Notes under the pieces: model-generated
The model's database searches: none
What the model was told of the DNA's origin: nothing
What the model saw: the letters and a program-made list of their open reading frames with translations, nothing else
Assembly (NCBI RefSeq): GCF_947495725.1
Contig: NZ_CANLZZ010000002.1
Span: 744,001 to 808,000, forward strand
From: an uncultured Lutibacter sp.
GTDB taxonomy: Bacteria; Bacteroidota; Bacteroidia; Flavobacteriales; Flavobacteriaceae
Length of the DNA: 64,000 nt
Direction: 5' to 3'
Part shown: positions 44,194 to 51,406 of the stretch, in pieces
Layout of the letters: each line of letters begins with the position of its first letter
How positions within the stretch are numbered: position 1 is the first letter of the stretch
Program-made: the position numbers and the translations under genes

Positions 44194-44240
44194 TTAAACA
44201 TAAATATTCTTTATTCAGTGTTAGTCCATTTTGAATAGCT

Positions 44241-45695
44241 TTAATCTGCGATAAACTTAAATCCTAAAGAAACAATACTAGAGCTTAATCCTGTATTTCT
44301 TTCGTAATTACTATATTTCAAGTCAACACTTTTTAAACCAAGTTTCCAAATTCTACGTTTTGTAAAAATATCAGTATAAGAAATTCCTAAACTATATTGG
44401 TTTGAATTAAATTCGGATAAATCGTAATCTGAAGTATAAAATTCATTCGTAGAAACTAATTCTTCATAAGGTGCAAAATAATCTGCAGCAGTTTGATTGT
44501 AATATCTATATGAAGGATAAATAGTAAACTTATCACTTAGTTTTATAGGCACTTCAAGACTAGCTGTATGAGATGAAATTCCCCAATCATCATAATAATA
44601 ACGGTAATATGTTCTTAAAGAAACTACTTCATTTATATAATAATTAAAACGTGCTCCAACAGGTATTTTAAAACGAGTATCTGGCAAACGTTCAATATCA
44701 TCAGCTAATTGAAAAACATCTGTATTCTCCTTTGAAGTGTAGTTAGAAATACTTGAAGCATTGCCTATATAATAATTATCTCTGTCTGAAAAATAAACAC
44801 GTTGCATAGGGTTTGCTAACCAACCATCTTGTTGAATAATATCTGCAAAAATTGAAAATTGAGCTTTTTCACTAATAATTTGAGAAAAACTTAATGATAA
44901 AGAATACGTGTTTCTAGATTCATCTTCAATAAGTGTATTGTTTAAAGGACTCCATACATTTGAGCCGTTTTTATTAACTATATCTCCATCTTGGTCTAAT
45001 ATTTCAATACCACTAAAAAAGCCGTTATTTAAGTTTTGGTTAGCTTCTAAATATGAATCTATTTCGGTTGGAAAAACTGGTTGCCAAGAATCGAAATAGA
45101 CATTTGCTTTCACTCCAATTTCGGTGTTTTTTTCGTTAAATAGCTTTGTTAAACTACCTCCAAATCCAAAAGATGTATAATCATATTCTTTAGAAACGCT
45201 TATATTTCCGTCTAAAATTGTATTTCTGTCATCAGAAGAATGACTGTAATTTGCAGTTAAATTAACCCAAGCATCAGATTGTGATGCTCCAGAAGATTCT
45301 ACCCAAGGGCTTCCTCCACTTCCTGAACTATTATTATCATCATCGTGATCATCGTCATCATGTCCGTTATTATTTGAAGCTCCAGAAGCATCAAACGGAT
45401 CTAAATTACTTGAAGACGCTGAACTATATGCTGAAATTGTTGCATCAATAGTTAAAACATCGTCATCATTTAAAGGAATAGAAACTGTTAAAGTACTTGC
45501 AATGTCTGTTAATTCTTCAGTCCCAATTCCACCTGTTACAGCGGCATTGTCTCCGTCTTGAGAATAGTAACTAGAAATAAAATCAACTTCGGTGTTTTCT
45601 AAAACCCTTTTTTTATAAGTTTTCTCTGCAGTTTTTTCTTGTGAGTAAGATGCAATTGAGAAAAGTGTAATTAAAATTAGTGTTATTTTTTTCAT
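44241..45695 (-). CDS. DUF3570 predicted outer-membrane beta-barrel protein
   Basis: A signal peptide (MKKITLILITLFSIASYSQ) precedes 465 residues of alternating amphipathic strands ending in a hydrophobic/aromatic C-terminus (SSSIVSLGFKFIAD), as in outer-membrane barrels. The N-terminal half matches DUF3570 (NTEVDFISSYYSQDGDNAAVTGGIGTEELTDIASTLTVSIPLNDDDVLTIDATISAYSS, here quoted only as landmarks at ~35-91). A low-complexity His/Asp insert near residues 111-120 (HDDDDHDDD) resembles a metal-binding loop. It is last in the four-gene cassette with Trx-like, ApbE and DUF4266, 12 bases after DUF4266. Function is unknown. Confidence 0.75.
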   Translation of the reverse strand: MKKITLILITLFSIASYSQEKTAEKTYKKRVLENTEVDFISSYYSQDGDNAAVTGGIGTEELTDIASTLTVSIPLNDDDVLTIDATISAYSSASSSNLDPFDASGASNNNGHDDDDHDDDNNSSGSGGSPWVESSGASQSDAWVNLTANYSHSSDDRNTILDGNISVSKEYDYTSFGFGGSLTKLFNEKNTEIGVKANVYFDSWQPVFPTEIDSYLEANQNLNNGFFSGIEILDQDGDIVNKNGSNVWSPLNNTLIEDESRNTYSLSLSFSQIISEKAQFSIFADIIQQDGWLANPMQRVYFSDRDNYYIGNASSISNYTSKENTDVFQLADDIERLPDTRFKIPVGARFNYYINEVVSLRTYYRYYYDDWGISSHTASLEVPIKLSDKFTIYPSYRYYNQTAADYFAPYEELVSTNEFYTSDYDLSEFNSNQYSLGISYTDIFTKRRIWKLGLKSVDLKYSNYERNTGLSSSIVSLGFKFIAD

Positions 45696-45707
45696 TATAA
45701 ATATTTT

Positions 45708-45920
45708 TTAATTACAGCCGCAGCCTCCACCAGATTTTCCTCCGTTCGCACCAGAAGCAGCTTCACGATATACTTGTGCACTTGTTTCAAACTTCTCAAT
45801 TTTTCTAGATGAAAGCACCATATCAGGATCGTTAATATATACTTTTTCATATTCTTTAACAGCAACACACGATGTTAAAGAAGTAATAGCTAATGCCATT
45901 AATCCCATTTTTTTTATCAT
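45708..45920 (-). CDS. DUF4266 small lipoprotein with C-terminal CGCN
   Basis: The 70-residue product has a lipoprotein signal (LAITSLTSC, Cys18), so the mature part is only ~52 residues and membrane-anchored. It holds a conserved-looking YINDPDMVLSSRKIEKFE core and a Gly-rich tail with SGANGG and a final GGGCGCN (Cys67, Cys69). The two tail cysteines could bind a metal or form a redox pair. SGAN resembles, but does not match, the SGAT-type site flavinylated by ApbE (Thr is replaced by Asn). It overlaps the apbE stop by 4 bases and is clearly coupled to it. Function is unknown. Confidence 0.75.
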   Translation of the reverse strand: MIKKMGLMALAITSLTSCVAVKEYEKVYINDPDMVLSSRKIEKFETSAQVYREAASGANGGKSGGGCGCN

Positions 45921-46900
45921 ATTTTATTTATATTAATATTGTTAGAGTAGTGAATGTTTCCTGTACCGTCTATAATAATACATTCAACTCCTTTTAGTTG
46001 ATTTATTCTGTTTAATCCAACTTCTGTTCCCATAACAAAAATTGAAGTTGCTAGTGCGTCTGCAAGTTCAGCTTTAGGAGCAAAAACGGATGCGCTTATA
46101 ATATTTATAGCTGGATAACCGGTTCTTGGATCAATAATATGTGTGTATCTAATATTGTTAAACGTTACATATTTCTCATAATTACCAGATGTAACAACCG
46201 CTTTATTGCTAATTGGTAAAGTAGCAAATGCAATGTTTTTATTCATAGGGTTGGTAATTGCAACCATCCATTCTTTTCCATTCGGCTGCTTTCCCCAAGT
46301 ATTCATATCGCCAGAAGCATTTATAATTCCTGCTTTTACACCTTTTGAAATTAGTAGTTGTTTGGCTTTATCAGCTGCGTAACCCTTTCCAATTCCACCA
46401 AAACCGATTTTCATTCCTTTTTGTTTTAGAAAAACAGTTTTATTTTCTTTATTGAGAATTATATTCTGAAAACCAACTTTAGCAATAGAGTTTTTAATTT
46501 TATTTTCTGAAGGCATTGTTTTCATACTGCCATCAAACTTCCATATTTTATCCATAGAAGCGTAACTAATATCAAAAGCTCCGTCAGTTAATTTTGAAAT
46601 AGCTATGGCACGTTCAATTAAATAAAATAATTCGTTACTAACTTTAATTGGTTTAATGCCTGCATTTTTATTTATTGCTGAAGTTTCAGAATTAGAATCC
46701 CAAGAGGAGATTTTTTTTTCAATTCGTGTTATTTCAGAAATAGCAGTGTTAATATGCATTGCAGCTTTGGCAGAATCACTTGCTACTACTGTAATATCAA
46801 ATCTGCTTCCCATCAATTTTAAGGTGCGTTTTTGAGTGTGCTGTCCTAAAATAACGGTTGAAACTAATAAAGCAATATTTAATAGAAAACATTTTTTCAT
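45917..46900 (-). CDS. apbE: ApbE-family FAD:protein FMN transferase
   Basis: The 327 residues begin with a signal peptide (ending VILGQ). They show the ApbE fold: MGSRFDITVVA, ISSWDSNSETSAINKNAG, GAFDISYASMDKIWKF, KIGFGGIGKGYAADKAKQLL, INASGDMNTWG, VTSGNYEKYV, HIIDPRTGYPA and the metal-binding Asp region ADALATSIFVMG. The family attaches FMN to Ser/Thr of periplasmic proteins, or in some cases hydrolyses FAD. No recognised FMN-binding partner domain (NqrB/C, RnfG type) is nearby, so the target is uncertain and may lie in this cassette. It starts 5 bases after the thioredoxin-like gene. Confidence 0.88.
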   Translation of the reverse strand: MKKCFLLNIALLVSTVILGQHTQKRTLKLMGSRFDITVVASDSAKAAMHINTAISEITRIEKKISSWDSNSETSAINKNAGIKPIKVSNELFYLIERAIAISKLTDGAFDISYASMDKIWKFDGSMKTMPSENKIKNSIAKVGFQNIILNKENKTVFLKQKGMKIGFGGIGKGYAADKAKQLLISKGVKAGIINASGDMNTWGKQPNGKEWMVAITNPMNKNIAFATLPISNKAVVTSGNYEKYVTFNNIRYTHIIDPRTGYPAINIISASVFAPKAELADALATSIFVMGTEVGLNRINQLKGVECIIIDGTGNIHYSNNININKI

Positions 46901-46904
46901 TTCT

Positions 46905-47336
46905 TTAGAACGAAGAAAGAGTGTTTATATATTCTTTTGGAGTCGTTTTTTTGTAACCTGTATTTCCTAAAACCTTTCCATTTTTATCAAGTACAACAAC
47001 AAACGGAAAATAACCATTTAGATTATATTTTTCCATTAATTCTTTGTTGCTTTTAATTTGAGTTTCTGTGAGTTTGTTTTTCTTTTTTCTTGGAAAATCG
47101 GCCCTAAGCATTACAAAATTCTTATCGGCATATTTTTTAAATTCTTGTGTACTCCATATTTCTCTATCTAATTTAATACAGGGAGCGCACCAATCTGAAC
47201 CCTGAAAAACTAAGACTATATTTTTATTTTCATTTGCAGAAATTTCTTTGGCTTCCTCCAAATTTGTTAGCCAATTTTGGGAAAACCCAGAAAAAGTAAT
47301 TAAGACTAAAGCGTAGCTTAAAAATATTTTTTTCAT
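46905..47336 (-). CDS. Secreted thioredoxin-like protein
   Basis: The 143-residue product has a signal peptide (MKKIFLSYALVLITFSGFSQ) and a thioredoxin fold with the active-site FQGSDWCAPCIKLDREIW near residue 45-60 (Cys-Ala-Pro-Cys). A cis-Pro region follows (NGYFPFVVVLDKNGKVLGNTGY). It resembles the DUF255/thioredoxin_7 group and probably acts as a periplasmic disulfide reductase. Heading the cassette, it could keep the tail cysteines of the DUF4266 lipoprotein reduced. That link is inference from gene order. Confidence 0.82.
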   Translation of the reverse strand: MKKIFLSYALVLITFSGFSQNWLTNLEEAKEISANENKNIVLVFQGSDWCAPCIKLDREIWSTQEFKKYADKNFVMLRADFPRKKKNKLTETQIKSNKELMEKYNLNGYFPFVVVLDKNGKVLGNTGYKKTTPKEYINTLSSF

Positions 47337-47435
47337 ATAAATGTATTTGTTGCTGAGATAGTTAAATGCTATTTTACCCCGCTTTTATGTTTAAGTAGTG
47401 TTATTTAACGAAAAAAAGATGGGAAAAGTATATTA

Positions 47436-48122
47436 TTAATTACATAAATTCCATATAACTTCATTTGGAGTTGGTGCTGTAATTTCAATTTCTTCTTTAC
47501 TAACGGGGTGTGTAAATTTAATTTTACGTGCATGTAAATGTATACTTGCATCTTTATTGCTTCTATTAAAACCGTATTTTAAATCACCTTTAATTGGACA
47601 ACCAATGGAAGCTAATTGACAACGAATTTGATGATGTCTTCCAGTTTCTAAATCAACTTCTAATAAGTGATAATTGTCTAAGGATTTTAGTATTTTATAA
47701 TGAAGAATTGCTTTTTTACTTCCTTCAATTTCAGAAGAATATGAAGTTGACTTATTGTTCTTTGGGTTCTTTCTTAAATATCCAATTAAAGTGTCTTGTT
47801 TCTTTTTTGGTTTCTGTTTTACAATGGCCCAATATGTTTTGTTAACAGTTTTATCGCGCAGCATTTTATTAAATCGTTCAAGCGATTTTGAAGTGCGAGC
47901 AAAAACTATAATTCCCGTTGTTGGTCGGTCCAATCGATGTACAACACCTAAAAAAACATTTCCAGGTTTGTTGTATTTGTTTTTTATGTATTCTTTAACA
48001 ATTTCACTTAAAGGTTTGTCTCCAGTTTTATCGCCTTGAACAATATCTCCAGATTGTTTATTTACAACTATAAGATGATTATCTTCAAATAAGATGTTTA
48101 AGTTAGTTGCAGTTGAAGCCAT
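47436..48122 (-). CDS. RluA-family pseudouridine synthase
   Basis: The 228-residue catalytic domain has the signature VVHRLDRPTTGIIVFARTSKSLERF with the catalytic Asp near residue 65, ETGRHHQIRCQLASIGCPIKGDLKYG, and the C-terminal LHARKIKFTHPVSKEEIEITAP. There is no N-terminal S4 domain, so it is the short type, like RluA or TruC. It isomerises uridine in rRNA or tRNA; the target site cannot be read from the sequence. It follows engB by 1 base. Confidence 0.88.
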   Translation of the reverse strand: MASTATNLNILFEDNHLIVVNKQSGDIVQGDKTGDKPLSEIVKEYIKNKYNKPGNVFLGVVHRLDRPTTGIIVFARTSKSLERFNKMLRDKTVNKTYWAIVKQKPKKKQDTLIGYLRKNPKNNKSTSYSSEIEGSKKAILHYKILKSLDNYHLLEVDLETGRHHQIRCQLASIGCPIKGDLKYGFNRSNKDASIHLHARKIKFTHPVSKEEIEITAPTPNEVIWNLCN

Positions 48123-48123
48123 T

Positions 48124-48735
48124 TTAAGAATTTAAATCTAAACCAGCGTTTATTTCATCAATATAATTAAGTAAATCTTCTTTTCCATTCGATGAAGTTG
48201 CAGAGGTAATAAAATATTTAGGCATTTCCTCCCAAACTGTACTGGTCATTATTTTTACATAGTTTTTTATGTTTCTATTTAGTTCAGAAATTTTCAACTT
48301 ATCAGATTTTGTAAAAATAATACAAAAAGGAATTTCATTTTCGCCTAAAAACTCCATAAATTCCAAATCTATTTTTTGTGGTTCATGTCTGCAATCGACA
48401 AGTATAAAAGAGCAAATTAATTGTTCCCTTTGTAAAAAATAATTCTTTATAAAACTTTGAAATGTTTTTTTTACGCTTTTAGAAACTTTAGCATAACCGT
48501 AACCTGGTAAATCTACTAAAAACCAATTATTATTAATTTTAAAATGGTTTATAAGTTGTGTTTTACCGGGTCTTCCAGATGTTTTTGCTAACTTATTTTG
48601 TCCTGTTAGCATATTTATTAAAGAAGACTTCCCAACATTTGAACGTCCAATAAAAGCATACTCAGGTATTCTTTCTTTTGGGCATTTTGCCACGTCGGAA
48701 TTGCTAATTACAAAACTAGCGGTATTTATTTTCAT
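48124..48735 (-). CDS. engB: Ribosome biogenesis GTPase EngB (YsxC/YihA)
   Basis: A small TrmE-Era-EngA-EngB GTPase of 203 residues with G1 GRSNVGKSSLINML near residue 31, G2 region SGRPGKTQLINHF, G3 DLPGYGYAKVS and G4 FTKSDKL, followed by TSATSSNGKEDLLNYI (G5). It is needed for assembly of the 50S subunit. It lies 3 bases after the hydrolase gene. Confidence 0.95.
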   Translation of the reverse strand: MKINTASFVISNSDVAKCPKERIPEYAFIGRSNVGKSSLINMLTGQNKLAKTSGRPGKTQLINHFKINNNWFLVDLPGYGYAKVSKSVKKTFQSFIKNYFLQREQLICSFILVDCRHEPQKIDLEFMEFLGENEIPFCIIFTKSDKLKISELNRNIKNYVKIMTSTVWEEMPKYFITSATSSNGKEDLLNYIDEINAGLDLNS

Positions 48736-48738
48736 TGT

Positions 48739-49503
48739 TTAAAGATTTCGCTCTTTTAACCAGTTCTGAAGAATTTTATTAAACTCTTCTGGATGTTCCA
48801 TCATTGGAACATGTCCACATTTATCAATCCAAAATAAATTTGCATCTGGTAAAAGTTTTTCAAAGTCAATTGCAACTTCAGGAGGTGTTACCGAATCATT
48901 TTTACCCCAAATAATGCAAGTTGGAACATTCATATCAGCTAAATCATTAGCCATATTATGTCTTATGGCACTTTTTGCAATGGCAAGTGTTCTAATAACT
49001 TTATGCCTGTCATTTACAGTGCTAAATACTTCGTCAACCATTTCTTTTGATGCAACTTGTGGATCGTAAAATACTTCTTGAGTTTTGGTTTCAATATATT
49101 CAAAGTTACTTCGCTTAGGAAACGTATCTCCCATAGATTTTTCATATAAGCCAGAGCTACCTGCAAGGACTAATCCCGCAACATTTTTCAAATTTAGTTT
49201 TGTAAAGTACAGAGCAATATGGCCACCTAATGAGTTTCCTAGAAGAATTGCTTTTTCAATTTTCTTGAACTCCATAAATTCTTTTAAAAACTTAGATAAG
49301 TTTCTAACATTTGTTTTTAAAAGAGGAAGCGTATAAATTGGAAGTTCAGGTATAATTACTTTGTAACCATTTTTTGAAAAATGATCTAATACACTATCAA
49401 AATTACTTAAGGTACCCATTAAGCCATGCAGCAATATTATTGGCTGTCCTTCACCGGCTTCAATGTAACTGAATTTCCCTTCTTTTTTAAGATTACTGCT
49501 CAT
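48739..49503 (-). CDS. Alpha/beta hydrolase
   Basis: The 254 residues have the oxyanion HGLMGTLSNFD, the nucleophile elbow LLGNSLGGHIALYF (Ser near residue 95), the acid in IIWGKNDSVTPPEVA and the catalytic His in CGHVPMMEHPEEF, so the triad is complete. There is no signal peptide. Substrate is unknown; homologues range from esterases to C-C hydrolases. It is the first gene of the minus-strand unit with engB and the pseudouridine synthase, divergent from mraZ. Confidence 0.85.
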   Translation of the reverse strand: MSSNLKKEGKFSYIEAGEGQPIILLHGLMGTLSNFDSVLDHFSKNGYKVIIPELPIYTLPLLKTNVRNLSKFLKEFMEFKKIEKAILLGNSLGGHIALYFTKLNLKNVAGLVLAGSSGLYEKSMGDTFPKRSNFEYIETKTQEVFYDPQVASKEMVDEVFSTVNDRHKVIRTLAIAKSAIRHNMANDLADMNVPTCIIWGKNDSVTPPEVAIDFEKLLPDANLFWIDKCGHVPMMEHPEEFNKILQNWLKERNL

Positions 49504-49528
49504 TAAATTTTAAATTTTAAGCTTAGTG

Positions 49529-49536
49529 CAAAGGTA
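49529..49536 (-). promoter_or_regulatory. -7 box of the hydrolase-engB-pseudouridine synthase unit
   Basis: CAAAGGTA on plus reads TACCTTTG on minus, a perfect TAnnTTTG match, 26 bases before the hydrolase start codon. Confidence 0.5.
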
Positions 49537-49630
49537 ACTTTTTTTTCCAAAATACGACTTTTTTATCAATGTCTGAAATTAATTATTTAAAAACCTGGAA
49601 GTCAAAAAAATAACTATGAAATGGTATTGT

Positions 49631-49694
49631 GTGGTAAAAGTTATTAACAAAGTGGGTAAAAGTGGTTAAATGTGGGAAAAAATTTATATTTTTG
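49631..49694 (+). promoter_or_regulatory. dcw promoter with MraZ-box-like repeats
   Basis: GTGGG, GTGGT and GTGGG occur at 49652, 49662 and 49672, exactly 10 bases apart, with a further GTGGT at 49631 (21 bases upstream, about two turns). MraZ is known to bind tandem GTG-containing repeats spaced by about 10 bases in front of its own gene. A perfect -7 box TATTTTTG follows at 49687-49694, so MraZ bound here would cover the -33 region and could autoregulate the cluster. Confidence 0.65.
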
Positions 49695-49713
49695 AATTCA
49701 TACTGAAACTATT

Positions 49714-50190
49714 ATGGTAAATCTAATTGGAACATACGAAGGTAAAGCAGATGCTAAGGGCAGAATGCTTTTATCGGCTGCTTTAAAAAAGCAGTTGGCT
49801 CCGGTTTTGCAAGATGGTTTTGTGATCAAACGTTCTGTGTTTCAGCCTTGTTTGGAATTGTATCCAATGTCTGAGTGGAATATTTTAATGGCAAAGGTAA
49901 ACAAGTTAAATAGGTTTGTGAAAAAAAATAATGACTTTATTAGAAGGTTTACTGCAGGTGTTAAAGTTGTAGAATTGGATGCTTCTGGAAGGTTATTAAT
50001 TCCGAAAGATTTACAAGCATTTGCTGGTATTTCTAAAAATGTAGTTTTATCAACAGCGGTAAACATTGTTGAGATTTGGGATAAGGATAATTATGAAAAT
50101 GTTATAGATAACTCAACTGATGATTTTGCCGATTTGGCGGAAGAAGTAATGGGTAATGAATCTGAAATTGATGTAAATGGAATATCATAA
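49714..50190 (+). CDS. mraZ: Transcriptional regulator MraZ
   Basis: A double AbrB/SpoVT-like swapped-hairpin protein of 158 residues: GTYEGKADAKGRMLLSAALKKQLAP in the first half and VELDASGRLLIPKDLQAFAGISKNVVLS in the second. It binds DNA in front of its own operon as an oligomeric ring and generally represses it. It is first in the dcw cluster and overlaps rsmH by 14 bases. Repeats that look like its operator lie upstream. Confidence 0.95.
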   Translation: MVNLIGTYEGKADAKGRMLLSAALKKQLAPVLQDGFVIKRSVFQPCLELYPMSEWNILMAKVNKLNRFVKKNNDFIRRFTAGVKVVELDASGRLLIPKDLQAFAGISKNVVLSTAVNIVEIWDKDNYENVIDNSTDDFADLAEEVMGNESEIDVNGIS

Positions 50191-51073
50191 TCCAGTATTA
50201 TTGAAAGAAAGTGTTGATGGTTTAAATATTAAACCAAACGGAGTGTATGTAGATGTTACATTTGGTGGTGGTGGTCACTCTAGAGAGATTTTGAGTAGGC
50301 TTGGTGAAGAAGGTAGATTGTTTGCTTTTGATCAGGACGAAGATGCGCAAAGAAATAAAATTGAAGATTCAAGATTTACCTTAATTCCTCAAAATTTCAG
50401 ATTTATAAAAAGGTATTTAAGGTTTTATGGAGTTAAAAAGGTTGATGGAATATTAGCTGATTTAGGTGTTTCCTCTCATCAATTTGATGAGGCTGAAAGA
50501 GGTTTTTCAACAAGGTTTGATGCAGATTTGGATATGAGAATGAATCAATCTGGTAAGTTATCGGCTTTTGAAGTTATTAACAATTACACGGAAGAGCAAA
50601 TTAGTGCAATTCTGTTTCAATACAGTGAAATGAGAAATGCCCGTGCTATTGCTAAAAAAATTGTTGAAGCGAGAGATGAAAAAGAAATAAAAACAAGTTT
50701 TGAGTTAAAAGAGGTGTTAAGCCAATTTGTTCCGAAAGCTGTTGAGCATAAAATTTTAGCTCAAATATTCCAAGGAATTAGAATAGAGGTAAATCAAGAA
50801 ATAGAAGTCTTAAAAGAGTTTTTACTTCAGGTGCCTGAATTATTAAATGAGCAAGGAAGGTTGAGTGTAATTTCATATCACTCCCTTGAAGATAGGCTTG
50901 TAAAGCGTTTTATTAGAAGTGGTTTGTTTGAAGGTGATCCAGAGAAGGATATGTTTGGGAATGTGGATGTGCCTATGAAAAAGGTGGGTAAATTGATTAT
51001 TCCAAAAGCAGCAGAGGTAAAGTTAAATAATAGAGCTAGAAGTGCAAAACTTAGAATAGCAACTGTTGTATAA
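50177..51073 (+). CDS. rsmH: 16S rRNA (cytosine-1402-N4)-methyltransferase RsmH
   Basis: An S-adenosylmethionine methyltransferase of 298 residues with MEYHNPVLLKESVDGLNI, the SAM motif VDVTFGGGGHSREIL, FAFDQDEDAQ, ILADLGVSSHQFDEAERGFSTRFDADLDMRMN and the C-terminal SYHSLEDRLVKRFIR. It is the conserved second gene of the dcw cluster. Its last A of TAA region adjoins the ftsL start. Confidence 0.95.
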   Translation: MEYHNPVLLKESVDGLNIKPNGVYVDVTFGGGGHSREILSRLGEEGRLFAFDQDEDAQRNKIEDSRFTLIPQNFRFIKRYLRFYGVKKVDGILADLGVSSHQFDEAERGFSTRFDADLDMRMNQSGKLSAFEVINNYTEEQISAILFQYSEMRNARAIAKKIVEARDEKEIKTSFELKEVLSQFVPKAVEHKILAQIFQGIRIEVNQEIEVLKEFLLQVPELLNEQGRLSVISYHSLEDRLVKRFIRSGLFEGDPEKDMFGNVDVPMKKVGKLIIPKAAEVKLNNRARSAKLRIATVV

Positions 51074-51402
51074 TGTCAATAATTAAAACGAGCATATATA
51101 ATTTATTGAAAGGTGAATTTTTAATAAGTAAAGATTCATTTAAGAATTGGAGATTTATCTTATTCGTAGTTGGCTTAATGTTAATGATGATTGCGAGTTC
51201 TCATAGTTCGGATAAAAAAGTGATGCAAATTGCGAAGCTTAAAAATGAGTTGAAAGAGTTAAGAGCAGAGTTTCTTGATACTAGGTCAATTTCAATGAAA
51301 ATGAGATTAGAATCAACGGTTAGGGGTAAGGTTTTAGAATCAGGTATTAAACCTAGTGAAAAACCTCCACAAGTAATAAAAGTAATTACAAGTAAAAAAT
51401 AG
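51073..51402 (+). CDS. ftsL: FtsL-like division protein
   Basis: A 109-residue bitopic protein with one membrane helix (~29-45, FILFVVGLMLMMIASS) and a charged coiled-coil-like part after it (MQIAKLKNELKELRAEFLDTRS). Sequence conservation in FtsL is low. The call rests on topology and on its place between rsmH and ftsI. It should recruit FtsI/FtsW to the divisome with FtsQ. Confidence 0.85.
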   Translation: MSIIKTSIYNLLKGEFLISKDSFKNWRFILFVVGLMLMMIASSHSSDKKVMQIAKLKNELKELRAEFLDTRSISMKMRLESTVRGKVLESGIKPSEKPPQVIKVITSKK

Positions 51403-51406
51403 AAAG

